Origin: Corynebacterium lipophiloflavum DSM 44291
GTDB taxonomy: Bacteria; Actinomycetota; Actinomycetes; Mycobacteriales; Mycobacteriaceae
Direction: 5' to 3'
Length of the DNA stretch: 46,448 bases
Assembly (NCBI RefSeq): GCF_000159635.1
Contig: NZ_GG667191.1
Coordinates: 282,933-329,380 of the forward strand
A program made the translations under genes and the position numbers. Below, piece by piece: positions 11,079 through 19,791 of the stretch (within the stretch, counting starts at the first letter, position 1; each line of letters begins with the position of its first letter). The notes under the pieces were generated by a model, which worked only from the letters and a program-made list of their open reading frames with translations, was not told the DNA's origin and ran no database searches.

Positions 11079-12758
11079 CTACCGCTCGTCATCGCGTGTC
11101 GATGCCGGCAGCAGGCGCGACACCACCTTGCCTGTGGCATTGCGCGGCAGCTCGGTCACGAAGTTAATGTCTCGCGGCACGGAGTGATCGGCGAGGTTGA
11201 GACGGACCCATTCACGGATTGCGTCGGAGGTCAGGGCATCTCCTGCCTCGTCGTCAGTGGGGACAACCCACACGGCGACGCGCTTGAAGGTGTCCTCGTC
11301 GTCAACACCTCCGGAATGGATCTCATCGATGCCGGGCATGCGCTCGAGAACCTCGGTGACGGACTGCGGGTGGACGTTTTCCCCGCCGACAATGATCATG
11401 TCGTCGTTGCGGCTGAGCACGTGGAGGTGCCCGTCGGTGTCGAAGTAACCCAGGTCGCCCATCTCGATGAGGCCGTCGATCTCCACGATGGGGGTCTGGG
11501 GGTTGGAATAGCCCTTCAACGCAGTTTCGTTAGTGAGGAAGATCCGCCCTACCTCGCCGGGCTTGGTTTCGCGCCCATTGTCGTCGTAAATCCGCAAGAT
11601 CGTGCCCGGAGGAATGCGGCCGGCGATGGTCGGATCCGCCGCGACCATCTCCGCGTTGGCACAGGCCGCCAGGGCCAGCTCGGTGGAGCCGTAGTAGTTG
11701 GCCAGGATGGGCCCGAAGCGCTCGGTCATGCGCTCCACCAGAAGCGGTGTCAGCGCATTTCCGGACGAGGCGATGAACTTCAGGTTCGAGGTGTCGAACT
11801 TCTTGTTGCCGGGGATGGCGAGCATCTGCTTGAAAAAGATCGGCGAGGACACCAGCCCGTCACAGCGGAAGTCCTGGATCTGGCGGAACACTTTCTCTGG
11901 GTCGAAGACGCGCTGGGTGATGATGGTGTTGCGCAGCGCGAGCGAGACATTGACCGCCGACCAGCCCCAGGTGTGGAACATGGAAGCGGTCAGTTGCACC
12001 GTCATCCCGGATCGCCACGGCACGGTGGAGAGGTACCCGCCGATCACGAACGGCAGGATGGGCTCCGGGCGGAGGATGCCCTTCGGCACCCCGGTGGTGC
12101 CCGAGGACATCAGGACGATGTTGCCGTGGGAGGGGAAAAGCGGCAGTTGCGGTGCGTTGTCGGCCTGCTCCACCCCTTCCGCGATGCGGGCGAGGGTGGG
12201 TTCGCTCCCGTGTGCCGTCGTGGTGTGTGCCCAGATGACCTCGATGTCGTCCATGTTCGCAGGGATCCGGTCGGCGAATTCGTCGTCGATAAACAGCACG
12301 TTGATGCGGTTCTCCGCGAAGATGCCGGCGAGCTGCTCCGGGGAGGAACCGACGTTGAGCAGGAACAGGTGCCCTCCGGTGAGGCCTTTCGCACCCATGG
12401 GTATGACCACGCCGCGGCCGTTGCGGGCCATCACCGCAACACGGAGCTCTTCCACCCCCCGGTCGCGCTTGCGAGCGAGGAGCCACGTGGCCACAGCGCG
12501 GGTCTGATCGCGTAGCTGGCGGTAGCTCAGGACCCCGTCGTCGTCGATAAGCGCGTTGCGCTCTGGGCACGCAGCGGATGACTGCTCGATCTCGCGCGCC
12601 GTGGTGAAGCGGTAGCGGCTGTAGAGGGGGAGAACCTTGAAAAGCGCGGCGGGGCTGCCTTCCGGCGACAACGCGCCCGCGCCGATGCCGGCCCGGAGGA
12701 GGCGCACCAGCGACGTGGTGGTAAAGGTCACGCGCTGCATTGGGTTCAGGGTGGGCAT
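11079..12758 (-). CDS. AMP-dependent acyl-CoA synthetase/ligase
   Basis: A 559-residue member of the ANL adenylating family. Motifs: SSGTTGVPKG (P-loop), YGSTELA, GDLGYFDTDGHL, and a C-terminal catalytic Lys in RNATGKVVSR. It activates a carboxylic acid to an acyl adenylate and then normally to acyl-CoA; the substrate cannot be read. It differs from the two FadD proteins at 42.8-46.2 kb. A purine-rich AAAAGAGAAG precedes ATG 12758. It is first in a two-gene operon with the DUF4442 gene. Confidence 0.85.
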   Translation of the reverse strand: MPTLNPMQRVTFTTTSLVRLLRAGIGAGALSPEGSPAALFKVLPLYSRYRFTTAREIEQSSAACPERNALIDDDGVLSYRQLRDQTRAVATWLLARKRDRGVEELRVAVMARNGRGVVIPMGAKGLTGGHLFLLNVGSSPEQLAGIFAENRINVLFIDDEFADRIPANMDDIEVIWAHTTTAHGSEPTLARIAEGVEQADNAPQLPLFPSHGNIVLMSSGTTGVPKGILRPEPILPFVIGGYLSTVPWRSGMTVQLTASMFHTWGWSAVNVSLALRNTIITQRVFDPEKVFRQIQDFRCDGLVSSPIFFKQMLAIPGNKKFDTSNLKFIASSGNALTPLLVERMTERFGPILANYYGSTELALAACANAEMVAADPTIAGRIPPGTILRIYDDNGRETKPGEVGRIFLTNETALKGYSNPQTPIVEIDGLIEMGDLGYFDTDGHLHVLSRNDDMIIVGGENVHPQSVTEVLERMPGIDEIHSGGVDDEDTFKRVAVWVVPTDDEAGDALTSDAIREWVRLNLADHSVPRDINFVTELPRNATGKVVSRLLPASTRDDER

Positions 12759-12849
12759 TGGCTTCTCTTTTCCGTCGGTGGTGCCAGTGCGTGTTCACCA
12801 CCTTATCGTTGATACCGTGCGCGGTCTGGACTTTCGCCAGGGTGGGGGT

Positions 12850-12887
12850 TAACGCTGTAACGCTGACACGGTTGGCGGCGATACTCT
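12850..12887 (+). promoter_or_regulatory. Upstream region of the SGNH hydrolase: tandem 8-mer and -10
   Basis: TAACGCTG occurs twice back to back (12850-12865). A -10 box TACTCT lies at 12882-12887. The repeat is positioned where an activator or repressor would contact the promoter. The 178-base divergent gap shows no other feature. Confidence 0.4.
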
Positions 12888-12936
12888 AGGATGCAATAGA
12901 AATGCCTGTGACGTTGTAGTTGTAGAGGAGTCCTGC

Positions 12937-13770
12937 ATGCTCGCCCGTACCATCCGCCTCCGTGTAGTGGCCGTGTGCGCCACCGCGCTCGCTGCCTTGT
13001 CCATGGCGCACGCTCCCGCGAACGCGCAGCAGCGCAACATGGTGATTTTCGGGGACTCGGTCATCTCGGACCCGAACGCTCCGCAGTGGTTGGCCGGCAA
13101 GCTCGGGCTCGACCCGCGCGGGTCGTCGGGTGTCGGCACGTGGTGCCCGCAGAGCCCGACGAGCTGGGGGCGGCAGGCGGCGGCGCAGCTCGGGCTGGCG
13201 GCGTCCGATTACTCCTGCACGGGTACGGTGACGGTCTCGCCCGGCCCGCAGCTGTATACCCAGGTCGACCGTGCATTGTCCGACGGTGCGCTGAACCCGG
13301 GCACGGCCCGGGTGATCATCACGACCGGTTTCAACGACACCTACAACAACGAGGGCCGTCCGGATGCTGACGTGCGCCGCGACTTTGTCAACTACATGAT
13401 TCCGCAGGTCAGCCGCATCCGTGCCGCCGCGCCGAATGCGCGGATCCAGTTCGTGGGTTACCCGAAGATCACCTCCGGCGACAAGGTGTGCCTGTTCCAC
13501 ATCGCGCCGAACGTGTCGGACTGGACGTCGTTCGCGCAGATCCAGCGCTGGGAGGATCAGGCGCAGTGGATGTCGGTCGATGCTGCCCGGGCGACGGGCA
13601 CCGAGTTCCTGGATGTGAAGCCCTCGACGTGGAACAACAACATGTGCGCCCCGGACGATCAGCGGATGTGGGCCGGGTTGGTCGATTTCTACGCAGGTCC
13701 CGGCAATTTGCCGATCCACGTGAACCAGCGGGGCCACGATCACGTGGCCCGCGTCATCGCTAACTCCTAG
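12937..13770 (+). CDS. Secreted SGNH/GDSL-family hydrolase
   Basis: A 277-residue protein with a clear signal peptide: Arg-rich N-terminus, hydrophobic core, and APANA at about residue 30 as the likely cleavage site. Block I is VIFGDSVIS (nucleophile Ser), block III is TGFNDTY, and block V is [10 protein letters not shown] (catalytic His; Asn replaces the usual Asp beside it). Four cysteines in the mature part could form two disulfides. It is an exported esterase or lipase-like enzyme; in corynebacteria such proteins may act on envelope lipids. GAGGAG precedes the ATG. Confidence 0.85.
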   Translation: MLARTIRLRVVAVCATALAALSMAHAPANAQQRNMVIFGDSVISDPNAPQWLAGKLGLDPRGSSGVGTWCPQSPTSWGRQAAAQLGLAASDYSCTGTVTVSPGPQLYTQVDRALSDGALNPGTARVIITTGFNDTYNNEGRPDADVRRDFVNYMIPQVSRIRAAAPNARIQFVGYPKITSGDKVCLFHIAPNVSDWTSFAQIQRWEDQAQWMSVDAARATGTEFLDVKPSTWNNNMCAPDDQRMWAGLVDFYAGPGNLPIHVNQRGHDHVARVIANS

Positions 13771-13779
13771 TCGCCTCGT

Positions 13780-13785
13780 TACCAT
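13780..13785 (+). promoter_or_regulatory. mscR -10 box
   Basis: TACCAT, seven bases upstream of ACG 13793. This is the same spacing as between -10 and start codon at lpd, murB and fadD in this window. The inferred transcript starts on the ACG. Confidence 0.5.
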
Positions 13786-13792
13786 TGGGGGT

Positions 13793-14890
13793 ACGAGCGA
13801 AAAAGTACAAGGAGTCATTGCACACGAAAAAGGTAGCCCCGTCGAGGTGGTCGACATTACCCTTCCGGAGCCGGGGCCGAACGACGTTATCGTCAAGGTG
13901 CAGACCACCGGAGTCTGCCACACCGACCTCGCCTACCGCGACGGGGACATCGAGGATGCCTTCCCCTTCCTGCTCGGTCACGAGTCGGCCGGCATCGTTG
14001 AAACGATCGGCGAGAACGTCACCCACGTCGAAGTGGGCGATTTCGTGGTGCTGAACTGGCGCGCGGTATGCGGCGAGTGCCGCGCCTGCCGCAAGGGCGA
14101 CGTGAAGAACTGCTTCAACACCCACAATGCGTCAGCACGCATAACGCTTGACGACGGCACCGAGCTGACCCCCGCCCTCGGAATCGGCTCGTTCGCCGAG
14201 AAGACCCTGGTGCACGAGAAGCAGTGCACGAAGGTCAACCCCGAGGAGGATCCGGCGGCCGCCGGCCTGCTCGGCTGCGGCATCATGGCCGGCCTGGGCG
14301 CGGCGGTAAACACCGGCGACATCCAGCTCGGCGAGTCGGTCGCCGTGTTCGGCCTTGGCGGCGTCGGCCTGGCGGCCGTGGCCGGAGCCAAGCTGGCCGG
14401 GGCGTCGACAATTATTGCCGTCGACCTTGACCAGCGCAAATGCGATGCGGCCATCGAGCGCTTCGGCGCGACCCACGCGGTGTGCTCCAAGGGCAAGAGC
14501 GAGGACGAGGTGATCGACGCCGTGCGCGAACTTACCGACGGCTTCGGCCCGGACGTCACCATCGACGCCGTCGGGATCCAGCCGACCTGGCGCCAGGCGT
14601 TCTACTCCCGTGACCTTGCCGGGCGCATGGTCATGGTGGGTGTGCCCAACCAGACCGACCACGTCGACGTGCCCGCTATCGACCTCTACGGCCACGGAGG
14701 CTCGATCAAGCCGGCCTGGTACGGCGACTGCCTGCCCGAGCGCGACTTCCCGACCTACGTGGACCTGCACATGCAGGGCCGCTTCCCGCTCGGCGAGTTC
14801 GTTTCCGAGCGCATCGGCATCGGCGACATTGAGGACGCGTTCGCGAAGATGAAGCGTGGCGACGTTCTGCGAAGCGTGGTGGAGTTCTAA
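13793..14890 (+). CDS. mscR: S-(hydroxymethyl)mycothiol dehydrogenase, likely ACG start
   Basis: A zinc alcohol dehydrogenase of the mycothiol-dependent formaldehyde dehydrogenase group. Catalytic zinc ligands are in GVCHTDL and LLGHESAG plus a later Cys (LLGCGIM). The structural zinc cysteines are in [15 protein letters not shown]. The cofactor motif is FGLGGVGLA. The frame is open and conserved upstream of the first GTG (13847): it reads [19 protein letters not shown]. This lines up without a gap with MscR N-termini that, as I remember them, begin MSQTVRGVIA. The initiator position is ACG 13793, and no ATG, GTG or TTG lies in frame upstream of 13847. A start at GTG 13847 would remove the first beta strand. 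It forms a pair with the MBL gene one base downstream. Confidence 0.85.
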   Translation, partial: TSEKVQGVIAHEKGSPVEVVDITLPEPGPNDVIVKVQTTGVCHTDLAYRDGDIEDAFPFLLGHESAGIVETIGENVTHVEVGDFVVLNWRAVCGECRACRKGDVKNCFNTHNASARITLDDGTELTPALGIGSFAEKTLVHEKQCTKVNPEEDPAAAGLLGCGIMAGLGAAVNTGDIQLGESVAVFGLGGVGLAAVAGAKLAGASTIIAVDLDQRKCDAAIERFGATHAVCSKGKSEDEVIDAVRELTDGFGPDVTIDAVGIQPTWRQAFYSRDLAGRMVMVGVPNQTDHVDVPAIDLYGHGGSIKPAWYGDCLPERDFPTYVDLHMQGRFPLGEFVSERIGIGDIEDAFAKMKRGDVLRSVVEF

Positions 14891-14891
14891 C

Positions 14892-15518
14892 ATGTCTCTG
14901 CGAATTGAACACGTACTCACGTCCGGTGTTTTCCGCCTCGACGGTGGAGAGTGGGACGTGGACAACAATGTATGGATCGTCGGCGATGACCGCGAGGTCT
15001 ACATCATCGATGCCGCGCACGATGCCGAGACCATTGCCAAGGCCGTCGGCGACCGGAAGGTCAAGGGCATCATCGCAACACACGGCCACAACGATCACGT
15101 CGACGCCGCCCCGCTTTTGAGCAAGCTTGTCGACGCCCCCGTATACCTGCACCCGGGCGACGACATGCTCTGGTACGAGCAGAACCCGAACGAAGCGTTC
15201 GTGAACTTGGGCGATGGCGACATCTTCTCGATTGCCGGAACGGAGCTTAAAGCGATGTCGACCCCGGGGCACTCGCCGGGCTCGGTCGTGCTCTACGCGG
15301 AGGAGGCCGGCGTACTGTTTTCCGGTGACACGCTTTTCCAGGGCGGCCCTGGTGCGACGGGGCGTTCCTACTCGTCCTTCGACACGATCATTGATTCGCT
15401 GCAGAAGCGCGTCTTGGATCTTCCCCCTGAGACGATCGTGCGCACCGGCCACGGCGACCACACCACGATCGGCGAGGAAGCCCCCCACCTCGAGGAGTGG
15501 ATCAAGCGGGGCTACTAG
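14892..15518 (+). CDS. MBL-fold metallo-hydrolase partner of MscR
   Basis: A 208-residue metallo-beta-lactamase fold protein. The metal motif is ATHGHNDHVD. Further ligands are in TPGHSPGS, SGDTLF and TGHGDHT, as in glyoxalase II-type hydrolases. It begins one base after the mscR stop, the same pairing as Rv2259-Rv2260 in mycobacteria. A role as the hydrolase that releases formate from S-formylmycothiol is a reasonable inference. The stop overlaps the stop of the convergent DUF2304 gene, and its terminator lies inside that gene. Confidence 0.88.
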   Translation: MSLRIEHVLTSGVFRLDGGEWDVDNNVWIVGDDREVYIIDAAHDAETIAKAVGDRKVKGIIATHGHNDHVDAAPLLSKLVDAPVYLHPGDDMLWYEQNPNEAFVNLGDGDIFSIAGTELKAMSTPGHSPGSVVLYAEEAGVLFSGDTLFQGGPGATGRSYSSFDTIIDSLQKRVLDLPPETIVRTGHGDHTTIGEEAPHLEEWIKRGY

Positions 15519-15877
15519 CCTTCTTTCGTTACAGCGCCGTGGTTCTCAGTGCTGGGAACCACGGCGTTTTGCAGCGCGATGGCCCGGGCGAGGCGGGCGT
15601 AGCGCAGCTCCTGTTCGCGGAATCGCGTCCAGGCCGAGATCGTGGTGAAGAAAAACGCCATGATGAGCACGTAGAGCATGAGGTCGGTGCCCCGGTCCAC
15701 GCCGAGCCAGTTAGCCAGCACGGTGACGTCATCGGGTCGCAGGATTGCCCAGATGGCGGCCACCATGAGCGCGGCGAAACCGATTTTCACCCATGCCTTG
15801 GCGTTGGCCTTCTTGCGGTTGGTAAAGAAGTAGAACGCGACCGCGAGCGCGGCCGCGAGCAGCAGGACCTGGATCAC
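15515..15877 (-). CDS. DUF2304 membrane protein
   Basis: A 120-residue protein with an N-terminal helix (IQVLLLAAALAVAFYFF) and two further hydrophobic helices, then a charged tail. DUF2304 proteins are regularly encoded beside GT2 polyprenyl-phosphate glycosyltransferases, as here: its ATG overlaps the stop of the GT2 gene (ATGA). It may anchor or assist that enzyme; no direct activity is known to me. The last part of its coding sequence doubles as the terminator hairpin of the convergent mscR-MBL operon. Confidence 0.8.
   Translation of the reverse strand: MIQVLLLAAALAVAFYFFTNRKKANAKAWVKIGFAALMVAAIWAILRPDDVTVLANWLGVDRGTDLMLYVLIMAFFFTTISAWTRFREQELRYARLARAIALQNAVVPSTENHGAVTKEG
15535..15570 (+). 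terminator. Terminator of the mscR-MBL operon inside DUF2304
   Basis: CGCCGTGGTTC (15535-15545) pairs perfectly with GAACCACGGCG (15556-15566) around a ten-base loop, and TTTT follows. It works in the plus direction. On the minus strand the same bases encode the DUF2304 C-terminus. Confidence 0.85.
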
Positions 15878-16572
15878 GGGAGCCTCCTTGCCACGATGCC
15901 GTCGGCGAGAATGTTCACGCCGTTGATAAGAGATTGCCCCTTGCTCATCGAGTATTCCGTGTAGAGGATGTCTACGGGTTCCTCGGTGACGCGCCAGCCG
16001 TTGGCGTCGATAAGCGCGACGATCTCGGAGGCGTGCGACATGCCGTTCATCCGAATGTTCATCTCGTCTGCGACCTTCTTATTGAAGGCGCGGAGCCCGT
16101 TGTGGGCGTCCGAGAGCCCGAGGCGTCGCGTGCGGGGAGAGAGCAAGACAACGGTCTTGAGTACCACGCGCTTGATCAGCGGCACCTGGGTGGTTTCCTG
16201 GCCGGCGAAGCGGGTGCCCACGACGATGTCCACTGGCTCGGTGCGCAGGCGCTCGAGCATCTTCACCACGTCTTTGACTTGGTGCTGCCCGTCGGCATCG
16301 AAGGTGACGAAGTACTGCGCACCGGGCTGTGCGCGGGCGTACTCGATGCCGGTCTGGATCGCAGCGCCCTGCCCGAGGTTGACGGGGTGGTTCACCAGGT
16401 GCGCGCCCGCGGCGTGGATCGCGGCGGGCGAGTTGTCCTTGGAGCCGTCGTTCACCGCGACGATGTGAGGAAAAGTCTCGCGGGCATGCTCGATGACCTC
16501 CTGGATGACTGGGCCCTCGTTGTAGCAGGGGATCACCAGCCAGGTGTCGGAGTAGTCCTGGATTTCGCTCAT
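15874..16572 (-). CDS. GT2 glycosyltransferase, polyprenyl-phosphate type
   Basis: A 232-residue GT-A fold enzyme. It begins with TWLVIPCYNEGPVIQEVI, has the nucleotide region VAVNDGSKDNS and the metal-binding TFDADGQHQ motif. There is no membrane domain of its own, so it resembles DPM1/PpgS-like enzymes that transfer a sugar to polyprenyl phosphate. The partner is probably the overlapping DUF2304 membrane protein. It lies six bases after the second GT2 gene in one minus-strand operon. The donor sugar is unknown. Confidence 0.87.
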   Translation of the reverse strand: MSEIQDYSDTWLVIPCYNEGPVIQEVIEHARETFPHIVAVNDGSKDNSPAAIHAAGAHLVNHPVNLGQGAAIQTGIEYARAQPGAQYFVTFDADGQHQVKDVVKMLERLRTEPVDIVVGTRFAGQETTQVPLIKRVVLKTVVLLSPRTRRLGLSDAHNGLRAFNKKVADEMNIRMNGMSHASEIVALIDANGWRVTEEPVDILYTEYSMSKGQSLINGVNILADGIVARRLP

Positions 16573-16578
16573 GGTGGC

Positions 16579-17397
16579 CTAAACGTTACTAGCTGCGGTG
16601 AAAAGGCGGGTATATACGCGTGTCAACAGCGTCATCGGGAGCAACCGGTAGGTCGTTCGGGCGGCGAGGTTGAACCTAGCGCGCCACGGGCCGACGAGCC
16701 CGTAAGAAACTAACCGGGCCTGCATCTCGCGCTCGGCGGCGAACATCTCGCGGCCCGTGCGCCGCGCGAACTGCTCCGGGCTCACCCGGAAGTACGTCAG
16801 CGGCTCGGGCATGTTGTGGAGTCTCTTGCCGGCGGCGATGAGCCTGGCCCAGAGGTCGTAGTCCTCCATGAAGTGGACGCCCTGGTAACCGCCGACCTCC
16901 TTGATCGCGGCGGTGCGCAGCATCACCGAGGGGTGATTGAGCGGCGAGTTGATCAGGGCGTATTTCGCGATTTTTTCGTGGGTTTCCGGCATCGCGCGCA
17001 CCGGGCCGGCATCGAGATCGGTCGCGCCTGAAAACTCGCGTACCGCAGTGCCGAGCGCCGCGATATCTGGGTGAGCCTCCATAAATGCCACTTGTTTTTC
17101 TATCCGCTCCGGGTGCGCAATGTCGTCGGTATCGAGCCGCGCGACGTAGTCGGAGGTGATTGTCTCCAGTCCCGCCTGCAGCGCGGGGCCCAGTCCCACG
17201 TTGTGAGCAAGCGTGACGACGCGCACATTCTCAGTCCCCTCTGCCAAGCGCTCCACATCGTCGGAGACTGGCCCGTCAAAGACGACGACGACCTCATCGG
17301 CGGGACGGGTCTGCCGGGCGAGGGAGTCCAAGGCCTGGCGGAGTTCCCCGGCGGGGGTGTTTCTGTAGGCGGACAAAAGCGCAGAAATCGTGGCCAC
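16579..17397 (-). CDS. GT2 glycosyltransferase, rhamnosyl/galactosyltransferase-like
   Basis: A 272-residue GT-A enzyme. It opens with ISALLSAYRNTPAGELRQAL and has VVVFDGP and an ARLDTDDIAHPER metal motif. The acceptor-side signature is MEDYDLWARLI, typical of cell-envelope polysaccharide glycosyltransferases. Proximity to rmlA/rmlB/rmlCD makes an L-rhamnose transfer possible, but the substrate is not proven. Start GTG 17397 follows a TAGGAT -10 box eight bases upstream, which also contains the TAG stop of the DUF222 gene. Confidence 0.85.
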   Translation of the reverse strand: MATISALLSAYRNTPAGELRQALDSLARQTRPADEVVVVFDGPVSDDVERLAEGTENVRVVTLAHNVGLGPALQAGLETITSDYVARLDTDDIAHPERIEKQVAFMEAHPDIAALGTAVREFSGATDLDAGPVRAMPETHEKIAKYALINSPLNHPSVMLRTAAIKEVGGYQGVHFMEDYDLWARLIAAGKRLHNMPEPLTYFRVSPEQFARRTGREMFAAEREMQARLVSYGLVGPWRARFNLAARTTYRLLPMTLLTRVYTRLFTAASNV

Positions 17398-17405
17398 GTG
17401 GCCGT

Positions 17406-17411
17406 ATCCTA
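17406..17411 (-). promoter_or_regulatory. -10 box of the GT2 operon, overlapping a stop codon
   Basis: TAGGAT on the minus strand. Its first three bases are the stop codon of the DUF222/HNH gene. Eight bases separate it from the GTG start of the GT2 gene, which is the leaderless layout. Confidence 0.5.
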
Positions 17412-18713
17412 CGCGAGCGGGTCGGGATAGGGAGGTTCAGTGTCGTCCGGTTCGGGCGGGATCCACGAGAGGTCTTCTGGTTGCGGTGGGTAGTCGAAGG
17501 TGAGGTCAAATTCCTCCTCAAAGTGCTTGATTTTCGCCACCGTTGCGCCATCGTCGGCCCCGGAGTCGTATTCGTCGCAGGCGGCGTGGCACGCCGCGTT
17601 GAACCGGGCGATGTGGGCGCGACGGGCGCGCACGCGTTCGCGGGTTGTTGCCCACCTGGGGTTGGTCGGGGTGAGGTTGTCCCGCAGGATTCCCTTGGCC
17701 TCGCTGGTAATCCAGGTGCCGTCTGCGAAAAGCCAGATTGTTTCACCCGTGGCGGGGTCTGGGATGTAAAACCCCCGCTTATCTGTCTTGAAATTATGAT
17801 GCCGTTGGCACAAGCAGTGGAGATTGTCTGGGGTTGTTTCGCCTCCCTGGCCGTAGGGGATGCGGTGGTCGAGCTGGCAGCGCTCAGCGGGGACGTGGCA
17901 GCCGGGGAAGACGCATGCGCCGTCGCGCGCCCTGACAAAGGCCGCCATCTTCTTGGTCGGTGTGTAACTATCGGTGTGGGCGCTGGAGGCGTCGTCAAGC
18001 TGGGTGATCTTGACGTTGCCTTCGCCGAACAGGTTGAGGTAGGAGTCCCCGAGCCAGCCGAGCCGCGGGGAAAAGGTTTCCTCACCGACGGCGTAGACGC
18101 GCGTGGTCGCGTGCGTTTCGGGCGCGAGGTGGCCGGTGAGCAGTTTGATCATGGCGTCGGCGAGGCCGAGCTTGTGTTCTCGGGCCGTGGCGCCGACGAA
18201 CGCGTCGACGCTGGCCATGGTCGCGGCGTCGGCGGTGAGGTTGAGCGCTGTCGTGCCGTCGGCACCGGGGAAGAAGCGTGCGGTGGGTGCCAGGGGCTTC
18301 TCGCGCTGCCGGCGCTTGACAGGGTTGAAATCGACCGAGGGATCCACCTCGGCGACGAGGCGGCGCAGTCTGCGGGTGACGCTCCACACGCTGGGCAGGG
18401 CGGTGCCGAGGCGGGTGGAGGTGAACATGTCGACCAGGAGGTCGTCGAAAAGCGCGAGCGTGCGCGCGGTTGTGTCGGGGGCGAGCACGCTCAAGGTGCG
18501 GTCGATCGCGGCGAGCCGGGGGACGTCGAGAAGCTGGCGCTCGTTCTGCAGCGCGCGCAGGCGAGGCAGGTCGCGCAGGCGACTGTAGCCGGCGACCCCG
18601 GACTCGACGAAATGTTTCCCTCGCCCTGTGATTGCCATCAGTTCCGCGATTTCAATGTCGTAGTCGCTGTCTATGCTGTGGACGGTGTCCAGGCTGTAGC
18701 TGCTGAACACCAT
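17409..18713 (-). CDS. DUF222/HNH endonuclease, 13E12 repeat family
   Basis: About 434 residues. The N-terminal two thirds match the DUF222 (13E12) region. The C-terminal third has an HNH nuclease core: CVFPGCHVPAERCQLDHRIP followed by DNLHCLCQRHHNFKT, with zinc cysteines and the catalytic His intact. This family is multi-copy in actinobacteria and its cellular role is unknown; a selfish or recombination role has been proposed. The start was set at ATG 18713 (GAGGGCGAG just upstream); ATG 18755 is also possible. ATG 18827 is excluded because a strong promoter lies downstream of it. The gene interrupts the envelope cluster between the GT2 genes and rmlA. Confidence 0.85.
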   Translation of the reverse strand: MVFSSYSLDTVHSIDSDYDIEIAELMAITGRGKHFVESGVAGYSRLRDLPRLRALQNERQLLDVPRLAAIDRTLSVLAPDTTARTLALFDDLLVDMFTSTRLGTALPSVWSVTRRLRRLVAEVDPSVDFNPVKRRQREKPLAPTARFFPGADGTTALNLTADAATMASVDAFVGATAREHKLGLADAMIKLLTGHLAPETHATTRVYAVGEETFSPRLGWLGDSYLNLFGEGNVKITQLDDASSAHTDSYTPTKKMAAFVRARDGACVFPGCHVPAERCQLDHRIPYGQGGETTPDNLHCLCQRHHNFKTDKRGFYIPDPATGETIWLFADGTWITSEAKGILRDNLTPTNPRWATTRERVRARRAHIARFNAACHAACDEYDSGADDGATVAKIKHFEEEFDLTFDYPPQPEDLSWIPPEPDDTEPPYPDPLA

Positions 18714-18792
18714 GAACTCGCCCTCGATGATGAGCCGGGCGCCGTCGCGTCGCATATCGTTCGTCGCTGAATTTCCCCCGTTTATAAATGCC

Positions 18793-18821
18793 AGTGTAGT
18801 GAACATATATTCGATACTCAA
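18793..18821 (-). promoter_or_regulatory. Promoter of the DUF222/HNH gene
   Basis: A -35 TTGAGT (18816-18821) and a -10 TACACT (18793-18798) with an ideal 17-base spacer. The surrounding 100 bases are much more AT-rich than the neighbouring genes. Confidence 0.65.
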
Positions 18822-18863
18822 GGGCATGAATGGAGGTTATGTGACAAATTTAGAAAATAGTAC

Positions 18864-19727
18864 CTAATCGCGAGCGGCGTCGATGAGGTAGCGGCCGTAG
18901 CCGGACTTCAACATCGCGCGCCCCAGCTCGGCAAGCGCGTCCGCCGAGATCAGCCCCTCGCGGTACGCCGCGACTTCGGGCGAGCCGATGACCGTGCCCG
19001 TGCGCTTCTGGATCACCTCCACGTAAGCGCTGGCCTCGGTCATCGAATCGATCGTCCCGGTATCGAGCCACACGTCGCCGCGCTCCAAGCGGTGGACCTT
19101 AAGCGCCCCGCGGTGCAGGTACTCCTCGTTGATCGAGGTGATCTCGAGCTCACCACGAGCGCTCGGGGTGATCGATTTCGCGATGTCAACCACACTGTTG
19201 TCATAGAAATAAAGCCCCACTACGGCAAAAGGCGACTTCGGGGAGGACGGTTTCTCCTCGATCGAGGTCGCCATCCCGCGCTCGTCGAAGCTGACGACGC
19301 CGTAGCGCTGCGGGTCGGAGACCTCGTAGGCGAAGATTGCGCCGCCCGAAATCTCGCGGATCCCGCCGAGGATGCCGTCGAGGCCCGCGCCGTCGAAGAT
19401 GTTGTCGCCGAGCACAAGGGCCACGGAATCGTCGCCGATGAATTCCTCGCCGATGATGAACGCCTGGGCCAGCCCCTCGGGCTTCGGTTGCACGGCGTAG
19501 TCAATCATGATGCCCCAGTCGGAGCCGTCGCCAAGCAGGCGTCGAAAAGCATCTGCGTCCTCTTGGGTGGTAATCACGAGGACCTCGCGGATGCCGGCGC
19601 TGATCAGGGTGCTTAAGGGGTAGTAGATCATCGGCTTGTCGTAGATCGGCATGAGCTGCTTCGAGATGCCCTTGGTAATGGGGTAGAGACGCGTGCCCGA
19701 GCCGCCCGCGAGGATGATGCCTTTCAT
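18864..19727 (-). CDS. rmlA: Glucose-1-phosphate thymidylyltransferase
   Basis: A 287-residue enzyme that makes dTDP-glucose from glucose-1-phosphate and dTTP, the first step of dTDP-L-rhamnose synthesis. It begins [20 protein letters not shown], the nucleotidyltransferase signature, with [16 protein letters not shown] after it. Also visible are [10 protein letters not shown] and the ITSINEEYL region. ATG 19727 is supported by GGAG upstream. It is separated from rmlB/rmlCD by the SDR and CMD genes, so the pathway is split over two transcription units. The product feeds arabinogalactan linker rhamnose. Confidence 0.95.
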   Translation of the reverse strand: MKGIILAGGSGTRLYPITKGISKQLMPIYDKPMIYYPLSTLISAGIREVLVITTQEDADAFRRLLGDGSDWGIMIDYAVQPKPEGLAQAFIIGEEFIGDDSVALVLGDNIFDGAGLDGILGGIREISGGAIFAYEVSDPQRYGVVSFDERGMATSIEEKPSSPKSPFAVVGLYFYDNSVVDIAKSITPSARGELEITSINEEYLHRGALKVHRLERGDVWLDTGTIDSMTEASAYVEVIQKRTGTVIGSPEVAAYREGLISADALAELGRAMLKSGYGRYLIDAARD

Positions 19728-19791
19728 GAATCTCCACATTAGACACCGAGTTTTCCTATGGTGGGTGAAACTACACAGCAAAGGAGCGCCC

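Noticed and set aside
10779..12515. A 578-codon plus-strand frame across the thioesterase and ligase genes.
   Set aside because: Antisense shadow of two genes with recognisable motifs.
13731..13750. Perfect GGGCCACG/CGTGGCCC hairpin.
   Set aside because: Lies in the SGNH catalytic His block, before the stop and without a T run; probably a coding coincidence.
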